6,266 bases of DNA from JBDSYA01 sp039925865 (GCA_039925865.1 JBDSYA010000336.1:1-6266), one strand, 5' to 3'; shown: positions 1-6,168, counted from the first letter of the stretch. Translations and numbers: made by a program. Notes: a model not told the origin generated them from the letters alone.

Positions 1-347
1 ATTTCTTTATTTTTTATACCGAGTTGTTTTGAGATGTGATGAAAAAGTTCGTATCCTCCGCACAACATACAGGAAACGTTTGTGCAGATCTGGAGATGAT
101 GCCTGCCCATCGGCTTTTTAAAATACATTGTATAGAAGGTCGCAACGCCGAGTACATGATCATGCGGAAGTTTAAGAAGATCTCCGACATATTTCATGGC
201 TTCAGGTGATATCCAGCCGTACTTATCCTGAATCATCCAAAGCAGTGGCATTATAGCAGCCATGGGTTTAGGATATTTGGAAATATGATTTTGAACCGTC
301 TTCAATTCCATCTCATCGAAGACAGGCGTATATGTTTCATTACTCAT
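1..347 (-). CDS. nuoE: NADH-quinone oxidoreductase subunit E (24-kDa-type [2Fe-2S] subunit), partial, 3' end beyond window
   Basis: NuoE is the thioredoxin-like [2Fe-2S] (cluster N1a) subunit of the NADH dehydrogenase module of complex I, working with NuoF on the cytoplasmic side. The 115 visible codons start at the ATG at 347-345 (MSNETYTPVFDEMELK...). They show the family's N-terminal helical region (PMAAIMPLLWMIQDKYGWIS, about residues 29-48), the conserved GVATFYTMY stretch (about 67-75), and the first half of the cluster motif in QICTNVSCMLCGG, with Cys88 and Cys93 in the expected C-x4-C spacing. The second cysteine pair would lie past the window edge, so intactness cannot be judged. Family proteins are usually about 150-180 residues. 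The gene follows nuoD on the same strand after 102 bp containing a 9-bp tandem repeat. No Shine-Dalgarno sequence directly precedes the ATG, only an A-rich stretch. Confidence 0.95.
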   Translation of the reverse strand, partial: MSNETYTPVFDEMELKTVQNHISKYPKPMAAIMPLLWMIQDKYGWISPEAMKYVGDLLKLPHDHVLGVATFYTMYFKKPMGRHHLQICTNVSCMLCGGYELFHHISKQLGIKNKE

Positions 348-384
348 ATATTTTTTTTGAACTTTGATTGTTAAAATTGCTAAT

Positions 385-447
385 CTCCATACACTCCATA
401 CACTCCATACACTCCATACACTCCATACACTCCATACACTCCATACA
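385..447. repeat. 9-bp tandem repeat, seven perfect copies, in the nuoD-nuoE spacer
   Basis: The plus-strand unit ctccataca is repeated seven times without a mismatch (385-393, 394-402, 403-411, 412-420, 421-429, 430-438, 439-447), with a three-base remnant (ctc) at 448-450 that already belongs to the nuoD stop region. In the sense of transcription the unit is TGTATGGAG, so every copy offers an ATG and a GGAG. The unit length is a multiple of three and all six reading frames are open through it. The array ends 37 bp before the nuoE start. Perfect identity suggests recent slippage expansion, so the copy number may vary between strains. Function is unknown; an effect on nuoD-nuoE translational coupling is inference. 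Confidence 0.97.
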
Positions 448-449
448 CT

Positions 450-1727
450 CTATTTATCCGCCTCACCCATCACCGGATCTACGCTTCCGATAATGACTAC
501 CGTGTCTGATATCATACAATTTTTCATCATAGGTGCAAGGGCCTGCAGATTACAAAAGCTGGGAGCACGGATCTTTAAACGAAAAGGATTTCCACTGCCG
601 TCACTTATAAAGTAAAATCCAAGTTCACCCTTTGATGACTCTATAGCAGAATAGGATTCTCCTGCCGGAGGATTAACCCCAAAATTGATTATCATAAAAT
701 CATGTATAAGCTCTTCCATCTTTGTATAAACTCTATCTTTCTTCGGTAAAACTTTCTTGGTCTGAAGAGTGTTGTGCGGACCCTGTGGTATTTTTTCAAG
801 ACATTGCCGAATGATCTTTACGGATTCAATAAGCTCTTCAACTCTTACATAATACCTTCCAAGGCAATCGCTTTGATTATACGTGGGGATATTAAAATCT
901 AATTTATCATAAACTAAATAAGGGTCATCTTTTCGAAGATCCCTGGAAACTCCTGCAGCTCGTAATAATGGACCTGTGAGTCCGAGTTCTATGCAATCTT
1001 CTTTAGATAAATAACCTATGCCTTCACACCTAACAATGAAGATCTTATTTCGCTCTACGAGATCACGCATTTCATTTAAATTAGCAATGAATTCGTCAAT
1101 AAAATTCTTTATTCCGGCCAGACCCTCATCTGAAATATCCTGAGCAACTCCGCCTATTCTTGTGTAAGAGGTTGTAAATCTTGCACCGCAAATTGTATCG
1201 TATAGATCTAATATTTTCTCTCGCTCCCTGATAGCCCACAAGAAAGGTGTAACTGCTCCGATATCCATTACCAATGCTCCAATTGCCAGCAAGTGTGACT
1301 GGATACGTGCAAGCTCGGCAATAATTACTCTTATAAATTTTCCTCTTTCAGGAATTTCAAGATGAATTAATTTTTCAACTGCCTGTGCATAGGCAACATT
1401 ATTTGCCATTGGAGATAAATAATCAAGCCTGTCAGTGTGTGGAATAAATTCATGGTAAGTACTTGCTTCAGCAAGCTTTTCATATCCGCGGTGCAGATAA
1501 CCAAGTTCCGGTATGCACTTCATAACAGTCTCTCCGTCAAGACTCACAAGCAATCTTAAAACACCATGCGTTGCAGGATGTTGTGGTCCCATGTTTAAAA
1601 CCATCTCATTATCCAGTGCATCTGTAAAAGATACACTGAGATCTTCAGTCTCAAGCGCCTCAAGGATTTTTGTTTTTTTAATATTCGGATCTTTTTCTTT
1701 GAGATCCTGGTATACAGTATTAGACAT
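450..1727 (-). CDS. nuoD: NADH-quinone oxidoreductase subunit D (49-kDa-type subunit)
   Basis: NuoD is the 49-kDa-type subunit of complex I. With NuoB it forms the quinone-reduction site at the junction of the peripheral and membrane arms; the fold descends from the large subunit of [NiFe] hydrogenases. The 425-residue protein matches the usual family length. Visible signatures are LNMGPQHPATHGVLR (about 44-58), ELGYLHRGYEKLAE (about 74-87), PHTDRLDYLSPMANN (about 96-110), and the C-terminal motif ending GSVDPVMGEADK. His54 and Tyr103 stand 49 residues apart, the spacing of the quinone-headgroup His/Tyr pair described in Thermus Nqo4, so the active site looks intact. The stop is TAG at 452-450, where the family normally ends, so the adjacent repeat has not truncated it. 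The ATG at 1727 is the only sensible start; about 40 residues precede the core, slightly longer than in short homologues. No clear Shine-Dalgarno sequence is present. Confidence 0.98.
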   Translation of the reverse strand: MSNTVYQDLKEKDPNIKKTKILEALETEDLSVSFTDALDNEMVLNMGPQHPATHGVLRLLVSLDGETVMKCIPELGYLHRGYEKLAEASTYHEFIPHTDRLDYLSPMANNVAYAQAVEKLIHLEIPERGKFIRVIIAELARIQSHLLAIGALVMDIGAVTPFLWAIREREKILDLYDTICGARFTTSYTRIGGVAQDISDEGLAGIKNFIDEFIANLNEMRDLVERNKIFIVRCEGIGYLSKEDCIELGLTGPLLRAAGVSRDLRKDDPYLVYDKLDFNIPTYNQSDCLGRYYVRVEELIESVKIIRQCLEKIPQGPHNTLQTKKVLPKKDRVYTKMEELIHDFMIINFGVNPPAGESYSAIESSKGELGFYFISDGSGNPFRLKIRAPSFCNLQALAPMMKNCMISDTVVIIGSVDPVMGEADK

Positions 1728-1758
1728 TATTGGCTTAACATTTAGACTGTCGTTTATA

Positions 1759-1778
1759 ATTTTACGAATTCGTAAAAT
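1759..1778. other. perfect 20-bp palindrome in the nuoC-nuoD spacer
   Basis: The sequence ATTTTACGAATTCGTAAAAT reads identically on both strands. In RNA it could fold as an 8-bp stem closed by an AAUU tetraloop. It lies in the 78-bp spacer, 27 bp downstream of the nuoC stop and 31 bp upstream of the nuoD start. No T-run follows it on the minus strand, so it does not look like an intrinsic terminator. It could be an operator for a dimeric regulator, an RNA-processing or stability hairpin, or simply an AT-rich coincidence. Confidence 0.6.
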
Positions 1779-1805
1779 CTCTATTTATAAAATCATACAA
1801 AAAAA

Positions 1806-2288
1806 TTATTTATTTGGAAGAGGTATAGAGTCGGGAATTCCCATCAGGGGAAAATCTTTTTTCAATGGATTGTATTCATAATTTTCAGGCATATACATTC
1901 TTCTAAGATCAGGATGATTTGTAAATTTTATTCCCATCATATCAAATGCTTCACGCTCATACCAGTTTGCAGATTTCCATATTTGTGACAGGCTCTGCAT
2001 TTCAGGGTCATGGCTTTCAAGTTTTATTTTCAAAAAGATGCGCTGATTATATTCAATCGAAACGAGATTGTAAAACATTTCAAAACGATTTTTTTTTACA
2101 AACCTGTCTACACTTATTGCATCAACTAATAAGTTAAATTTCAGATCGTTATCATTTTTTAAAACTTTGCAAATTTCGATTATATCATCTTTATTAATAT
2201 ACAAAGCAGGTGTACCGTTTGTATCGGTATATTCGACATTGTAATTTTGAAGTTTTGATTTGAGCAGGTTAAGTTTCTCTTCAGTCAT
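1806..2288 (-). CDS. nuoC: NADH-quinone oxidoreductase subunit C (30-kDa-type subunit)
   Basis: NuoC is the 30-kDa-type subunit of the complex I connecting module; it packs against NuoD on the cytoplasmic side and binds no cofactor. The diagnostic signature is WYEREAFDMMGIKFTNHPDL followed by RRMYMP (about residues 109-134), matching the family pattern ERE-x-(F/Y)-D-M-x-G-(I/V)-x-F-x-x-H-P-D-L-R-R. The C-terminal PLKKDFPLMG (about 141-150) is also typical. At 160 residues it is a short, stand-alone NuoC and not an enterobacterial-style NuoCD fusion. The ATG at 2288 gives a natural N-terminus (MTEEKLNLLKSKLQ). No Shine-Dalgarno sequence is seen, only AT-rich DNA. An intrinsic terminator lies about 50 bp upstream, so nuoC probably needs either readthrough or a promoter in the AT-rich stretch 2289-2338; no convincing promoter could be picked there. 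Confidence 0.97.
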   Translation of the reverse strand: MTEEKLNLLKSKLQNYNVEYTDTNGTPALYINKDDIIEICKVLKNDNDLKFNLLVDAISVDRFVKKNRFEMFYNLVSIEYNQRIFLKIKLESHDPEMQSLSQIWKSANWYEREAFDMMGIKFTNHPDLRRMYMPENYEYNPLKKDFPLMGIPDSIPLPNK

Positions 2289-2338
2289 TGAATTAATTTA
2301 AAAACAACTTAATTAATATAAATTTTATTTTAAATAAC

Positions 2339-2366
2339 AAAAAACCCGCCATTAAGCGGGTCTTTT
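2339..2366 (-). terminator. intrinsic terminator after the T9SS cargo gene
   Basis: Read on the minus strand, ACCCGC (2361-2356), a six-base loop TTAATG, and GCGGGT (2349-2344) form a GC-rich 6-bp hairpin leading directly into six T residues (2344-2339). A run of A residues precedes the stem and could extend the pairing past one bulged base. It begins about 30 bp after the stop codon of the secreted-protein gene and ends about 50 bp before nuoC, so it should end or attenuate transcription from upstream. Confidence 0.88.
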
Positions 2367-2396
2367 GAAATTCTTAACTTCTTATCAAGATTAAAA

Positions 2397-3323
2397 TTAC
2401 TTTACTAACTGCATCTTTTTTGTTTCTGTAAAGAAATCTGTTTCAAGTTTATAATAATATGTTCCGCTTGATAAAGTGTTACCATCAAATGTAGCCTGGT
2501 ATGAACCAGCGGGACTGAATCCTTCAAATACTCTTATTACTTCCTGTCCTAACGAATTATAGATTGTAAGTTTTACGTTAGAGTTTTTCGCCAAATCAAA
2601 ATTGATCTTAGTTGTAGGGTTAAATGGATTTGGATAATTCTGATTCAATGCAAATTTGGAAGGAATGTTTGTACCGTTCTGGGAAATTCCAACTGCACTA
2701 CGGTTACCAACAAAAATATTATCAAGGTTACACCACAATCCATCATCAGTTGTATTCATGTAATAACGGAATGCAATATAAATTCTCTGACCTGCGAATG
2801 AACTTAAATTAAATTTATGTAATGTCCAGACATTGTTTGAATCAAGACTTCGGATAGTTGCAAGTTTTTGAACTGTGAAAAGTGGATCCTGATCTGAACA
2901 TACATGAACCTGCATAGTATCAATGTAATTTGTTAATCCAAGGTCTTCAGGAGTACCAAGCAGCATCCAAAACATTAAACTGTCTCCTGCCTGAATTCTT
3001 AAGCTGTCTGTGAAAACCCAGTCATCTGCAACAGGATCACCGGCTCTCCATGGAATACTCATTCCTCTTCTACCGGTCTGTGCTCTCGAATGCAAAATCC
3101 CATTAACACCCGGAAAATTCGCACCTGAATCCCGGGCTGACCATACTGCAAACGGGTAAGAAGGATTTGTTCCGTCGTTATCGACTTTATACCAGCCTGT
3201 AGGTAAACTGTCGGTGTTAAGTCCGCTGGTTTCAAAACCTTCATTTAGTAAAATCCTTTGAGCCGATGAATCGGAAAAACTAAAAGTAACAATTATTGCG
3301 AAGAGATAAAAAATTTTTTTCAT
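2397..3323 (-). CDS. secreted T9SS cargo protein with choice-of-anchor-J / cleaved-adhesin-like domain
   Basis: This 308-residue exported protein is unrelated to complex I. It has a signal peptide (MKK, a hydrophobic core, cleavage probably after SSA near residue 21). A beta-rich domain follows at about 24-206, with hallmarks of choice-of-anchor-J/cleaved-adhesin domains: EGFE near 28-31, LPTGW at 40-44, DDWVFTDSLRIQAGDSLMFW at 100-119, and AGQRIYIAFRYY at 177-188 leading to LDNIFVG. The last 85 or so residues are a Por/type IX sorting domain: FALNQNYPNPFNPTTKI at 224-240, then VKLTIYNSLGQEV, SSGTYYYKLE, and a final KKMQLVK. By family knowledge the sorting domain is removed as the protein crosses the outer membrane, leaving it on the surface or released. 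The passenger's ligand is unknown and no catalytic motif is evident. It has a strong Shine-Dalgarno sequence and its own terminator, and it lies between nuoB and nuoC, an unusual place. Confidence 0.9.
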   Translation of the reverse strand: MKKIFYLFAIIVTFSFSDSSAQRILLNEGFETSGLNTDSLPTGWYKVDNDGTNPSYPFAVWSARDSGANFPGVNGILHSRAQTGRRGMSIPWRAGDPVADDWVFTDSLRIQAGDSLMFWMLLGTPEDLGLTNYIDTMQVHVCSDQDPLFTVQKLATIRSLDSNNVWTLHKFNLSSFAGQRIYIAFRYYMNTTDDGLWCNLDNIFVGNRSAVGISQNGTNIPSKFALNQNYPNPFNPTTKINFDLAKNSNVKLTIYNSLGQEVIRVFEGFSPAGSYQATFDGNTLSSGTYYYKLETDFFTETKKMQLVK

Positions 3324-3328
3324 AATTT

Positions 3329-3335
3329 CTCCTTT
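3329..3335 (-). promoter_or_regulatory. strong Shine-Dalgarno sequence of the T9SS cargo gene
   Basis: The minus strand reads AAAGGAG, then five bases (AAATT), then the ATG at 3323. This fixes the start codon. It contrasts with nuoA, nuoC, nuoD and nuoE, which show no such motif. Confidence 0.85.
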
Positions 3336-3352
3336 ACGTTTTTTAATTATTT

Positions 3353-3841
3353 TTAATTGATTGAAAAAGATCCATCCTGACCAGTAGCAATTTTCTCCTG
3401 AAGCTTCATTAAAGCTTTCAATAGATTATCAGGTCTTGGGGGGCACCCCGCAACATATACATCGACAGGAAGAAAAAGATCAATTCCCTGAACGACCGAA
3501 TATGTCCTGTACATTCCACCGCTGGAAGTGCATGCTCCCATTGCGATAACCCATTTAGGATCTGGCATCTGATCATAAATCTTTCTTACTACTTCTGCCA
3601 TTTTGTAAGTTGTTGTGCCCGCGACAATCATTACATCGGATTGTCTTGGTGAAAATCTGAAAACTTCACTTCCAAATCTCGAGATGTCAAAACGCGGACC
3701 CGCAGCTGCCATCATTTCAATGGCACAACAGGAAATTCCCATAGGCATAGGCCATAACGCATTTTTACGTGACCATTTAATTAAATTATCTATTTTGGAA
3801 GTTATGAAACCGTCTTTGGAAAGTTTATCTTCTAATCCCAT
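3353..3841 (-). CDS. nuoB: NADH-quinone oxidoreductase subunit B (PSST-type, cluster N2)
   Basis: NuoB holds the terminal [4Fe-4S] cluster N2, which passes electrons to quinone at the interface with NuoD. The 162-residue protein has all four expected cluster ligands: the tandem pair Cys38-Cys39 in MGISCCAIEMM, Cys104 in MGACTSSGGMY, and Cys133 in VAGCPPRPD. Other family blocks are PRFDISRFG (about 49-57), SPRQSDVMIVAGT (about 64-76) and YVAGCPPRP (about 129-137). Length is within the usual range and the protein looks complete. The start codon overlaps the last 10 bp of nuoA in another frame, implying translational coupling. A Shine-Dalgarno sequence inside the nuoA 3' end supports this start. 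Downstream, the expected nuoC is displaced by an unrelated secreted-protein gene that begins 29 bp after the nuoB stop. Confidence 0.98.
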   Translation of the reverse strand: MGLEDKLSKDGFITSKIDNLIKWSRKNALWPMPMGISCCAIEMMAAAGPRFDISRFGSEVFRFSPRQSDVMIVAGTTTYKMAEVVRKIYDQMPDPKWVIAMGACTSSGGMYRTYSVVQGIDLFLPVDVYVAGCPPRPDNLLKALMKLQEKIATGQDGSFSIN

Positions 3842-4200
3842 TTTAATGCTCCTTTTTTTATTACGTAGACATATCCGACTAGTAATATTATAATGAATAC
3901 TATTACGCTAACGAATGAATAAACCATCCTCACATGGTCTAAGTTCAAAAATGATACTGCCCATGGATAAAGAAATACAATTTCAATATCGAATAATATA
4001 AAAAGTACGGCAACCATATAAAATTTCACAGAAAACCTGTCATGGGCTGTTCCTATTGGCTCAACACCACTCTCGTATGTTGATAATTTTTCTTTATTTG
4101 GTCGTGAAGGCCCGAATAAGGATGAAAATTTAACATTAACTACGGCAAATAAAATTGATATCGCCAGTATTAGTATTATAGGAATATATGACTCGATCAT
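3832..4200 (-). CDS. nuoA: NADH-quinone oxidoreductase subunit A (membrane subunit)
   Basis: NuoA is a small membrane subunit of complex I next to the quinone channel, equivalent to mitochondrial ND3. The 122-residue protein has three hydrophobic helices at about 5-27, 57-83 and 92-114. The conserved loop after helix 1 carries YESGVEPIG (42-50). Helix 2 has RFSVKFYMVAVLFILFDIEI (55-74), with the characteristic acidic residues Asp71 and Glu73, and then FLYPWA. The C-terminus GYVYVIKKGALKWD is typical of the family. It is the first nuo gene of the cluster and overlaps nuoB by 10 bp. The acyl-CoA synthetase ends 56 bp upstream on the same strand; that AT-rich spacer shows no GC-rich hairpin terminator and no convincing promoter, so co-transcription is possible. 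No Shine-Dalgarno sequence is visible before the ATG. Confidence 0.97.
   Translation of the reverse strand: MIESYIPIILILAISILFAVVNVKFSSLFGPSRPNKEKLSTYESGVEPIGTAHDRFSVKFYMVAVLFILFDIEIVFLYPWAVSFLNLDHVRMVYSFVSVIVFIIILLVGYVYVIKKGALKWD
3849..3855 (-). promoter_or_regulatory. Shine-Dalgarno sequence of nuoB inside nuoA
   Basis: The minus strand reads AAAGGAG followed by seven bases (CATTAAA) and the nuoB ATG at 3841. The motif lies within the last codons of nuoA and confirms the overlapping nuoB start. Confidence 0.8.
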
Positions 4201-4256
4201 GTGGTAATATAGAATTTTTTTATGTTAATTTTAATGGAAAATATTAAAAAAACTCT

Positions 4257-6041
4257 TCATATTTTCATGTACATACTTTCAATATCGTCCTTAAATTTAT
4301 CTTCAACAAATTTTCTTTTAATCTTCATAGTGGGTGTAAGTTCTCCGGTTTCGATACTGAAAGGTTTTTCGATAAGTTTAAATTTCCTTATCCTTTCATG
4401 AGGAGCAAGATCTTCTTGTATTTTGTCAAGATCATTTTGAATTAATTCGTTCAGCATTTTATTCAGGATGAGTACAGAGTAGCTATTGTATTCAATTTTA
4501 TTTTTCTTTGCTAATTCCTCAAGATCTTTATGAAGAGGGACAATAAGAGCAGAGACATACATTCTGCCATTTCCTATCACTAAAGTGTTTTCCACATAAT
4601 TTAATCTTCCAACAAGATCTTCTATCTGCGCAGGTGCTACATATTTACCCCCGGAGGTTTTGATCAGAGATTTCTTTCTGTCAGTAATCATCAAATAACC
4701 ATCGCTGTCAAACTCACCTATGTCTCCCGTATATAGCCAGTTATCCTTTAAAACTTCCGAAGTATTTATTTCATCATTATAATAACCCTTCATGACTATA
4801 TCACCCTGAACGAGGATTTCATTCTCTTGTGTAAGTTTTACTTTAACTCCTCCCAATGGTTTCCCGACAGTACCGTATTTATTTTTGTCGGGAGGATTCA
4901 CTGATATTACAGGAGAAGTTTCAGTCATCCCATAACCTTCTAGTATAGTGATGCCGATATTATCAAAAAATTTTCCAACTGCTTTATTCAAAGCCCCTCC
5001 GCCTGAAACAAAATATCTTATATTGCCACCCGTTCTTTCTCGGATCTTTTTGTAAACAATTTTATCTGCAATTATCCATTTTAAATTTTTTTTTGAAATT
5101 TTATGATCCTTTGTAATTCCTATCCCCCAATTAAAAATTTTTTTCTTTAGTCCATTCTTCATTTCATCGCCGCTTTTCATCAGCCTGTAATAGATCTTGT
5201 CCAGGAGTCTTGGGACAGTAATTACAAATGTGGGCTTTACTTCAGTCAGCTGTGCAGCAATGGTATCAATGCTCTGTGCATAATAAATCTTAGCTCCGCA
5301 AAATAAAGGCAGATAGTATCCGGCCGTCCTCTCATAAATGTGTGAATAGGGAAGGTATGATAAAAATACATCTCTTTCATTTATAGCCAGAACTTTTTCA
5401 CATGCCTTAACATTCGAATATATATTCTTATGTGTAAGCATTACACCTTTTGGAATTCCCGTTGTACCTGAAGTATATATGATTGTAACGAGATCGTTTT
5501 CACTAATTTTTTCAGACTGATCTAATAATTTATTATAAATTATATTTTTGTCCGGTCTAGCAATGATGGCTATTAGCTGTGCAAAATTTTCAACACCCTT
5601 GTTAATTTGATCATCATCAGATGTTTCATTGAATGTGATAATTTTTTGTAGAGCAGGCAGTCCATCTGAAATATTCAGGATCTTGCCAAGTAATAGTTTG
5701 TTTGAAACAAAACACATTTGGCAACCAGAATTTTCGAGAATATATTTTATCTGAGCATCTGACTGGGAAGTGTAGATTGGAATTGAAATAAGTTTGCAAA
5801 ACATACAAGCAAAATCAACTACAGCCCATTCGGTTCTGCTCTCAGAGAATATTGCAATCTTATCTCCTGACTGAATTTTCGATTCATTAAAAAATTTGAC
5901 AATCATATACACTTGCTGAAGAAATTCGGTAATTGTAAAAGCATAATAATTATCTTTCAATTTTGTATAAAAAATTTCCCTTGAAGGATCATTCAATTTT
6001 ATATGATCTAAAAATAAATTCGTCAGAGTTTTCAGATGCAT
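4257..6041 (-). CDS. long-chain acyl-CoA synthetase (AMP-forming fatty-acid--CoA ligase)
   Basis: A member of the ANL (AMP-binding) superfamily, of the long-chain fatty-acid--CoA ligase type, which activates a fatty acid with ATP to an acyl-adenylate and then to acyl-CoA. From the chosen ATG (594 residues) the landmarks are: phosphate-binding loop IIYTSGTTGIPKGVMLTHKN (about 187-206); LSYLPYSHIYERT (about 227-239); GYGMTETSP (about 369-377); YTGDIGEFDSDGYLMITDRK (about 437-456) with GGKYVAP after it; and C-terminal GELTPTMKIKRK, whose lysine near 573 fits the catalytic adenylation lysine. All core motifs look intact. No signal peptide is present. Substrate chain length cannot be read from sequence. 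Start choice: the frame stays open to a TTG at 6098, with another ATG at 6068, but homologous N-termini normally begin near MHLKTLTNLFLDHIK (6041). No start has a clear Shine-Dalgarno sequence, so the start is uncertain. It precedes nuoA by 56 bp. Confidence 0.93.
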   Translation of the reverse strand: MHLKTLTNLFLDHIKLNDPSREIFYTKLKDNYYAFTITEFLQQVYMIVKFFNESKIQSGDKIAIFSESRTEWAVVDFACMFCKLISIPIYTSQSDAQIKYILENSGCQMCFVSNKLLLGKILNISDGLPALQKIITFNETSDDDQINKGVENFAQLIAIIARPDKNIIYNKLLDQSEKISENDLVTIIYTSGTTGIPKGVMLTHKNIYSNVKACEKVLAINERDVFLSYLPYSHIYERTAGYYLPLFCGAKIYYAQSIDTIAAQLTEVKPTFVITVPRLLDKIYYRLMKSGDEMKNGLKKKIFNWGIGITKDHKISKKNLKWIIADKIVYKKIRERTGGNIRYFVSGGGALNKAVGKFFDNIGITILEGYGMTETSPVISVNPPDKNKYGTVGKPLGGVKVKLTQENEILVQGDIVMKGYYNDEINTSEVLKDNWLYTGDIGEFDSDGYLMITDRKKSLIKTSGGKYVAPAQIEDLVGRLNYVENTLVIGNGRMYVSALIVPLHKDLEELAKKNKIEYNSYSVLILNKMLNELIQNDLDKIQEDLAPHERIRKFKLIEKPFSIETGELTPTMKIKRKFVEDKFKDDIESMYMKI

Positions 6042-6105
6042 CAATTTTTTTCTGATATTATAGATCATATAACTTAATAATACAATTCGATTAACCAATA
6101 TATAC

Positions 6106-6135
6106 TTGATTGTTTTATAGTAAACTATTAATTTG
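6106..6135 (+). promoter_or_regulatory. possible promoter of the plus-strand exported-protein gene
   Basis: TTG at 6106-6108 and TTAATTTG at 6128-6135 are separated by 19 bp. This resembles the Bacteroidota promoter layout (a -33 TTTG-like box and a -7 TAnnTTTG box), with one mismatch in the -7 box. It would give a leader of about 40 bases. The DNA here is very AT-rich, so chance matches are likely, and whether this lineage uses that consensus is inferred. The divergent intergenic region (6042-6179) must also hold any promoter for the acyl-CoA synthetase; none was clear. Confidence 0.25.
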
Positions 6136-6168
6136 GCTTTAAAATAATTAGTAACAACATTTATCCCG

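Noticed and set aside
385..447. CRISPR array
   Set aside because: The units are 9 bp and directly contiguous, with no spacers. This is a simple tandem repeat.
364..615. Plus-strand open frame with a Leu-His-Thr repeat (seven copies)
   Set aside because: It is created by the 9-bp tandem repeat, which is open in all six frames, and then runs antisense through the nuoD 3' end. It has no Shine-Dalgarno sequence and no recognisable domain.
1513..1881. Plus-strand open frame of about 122 codons across the nuoC-nuoD junction
   Set aside because: It is antisense to two clear complex I genes, has no recognisable family features, and is explained as a frame shadow.
2624..3244. Short open frames overlapping the T9SS cargo gene (2624-2812 plus; 3059-3244 minus)
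   Set aside because: Both lie inside a gene with a signal peptide, passenger domain and sorting domain in one intact frame. They have no independent support and do not indicate a frameshift.
3443..3445. Alanine in NuoB where Pro is common (VAGCPPRP instead of VPGCPPRP)
   Set aside because: The cluster-ligand Cys133 and the CPPRP core are intact, and substitutions at this position are tolerated in the family as far as I recall. It does not suggest loss of function.
6042..6098. Extended N-terminus of the acyl-CoA synthetase from TTG at 6098 or ATG at 6068
   Set aside because: The extra 9-19 residues do not resemble the family's N-terminus, there is no supporting ribosome binding site, and the TTG is simply the furthest open codon. 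The ATG at 6041 is preferred, with some uncertainty.
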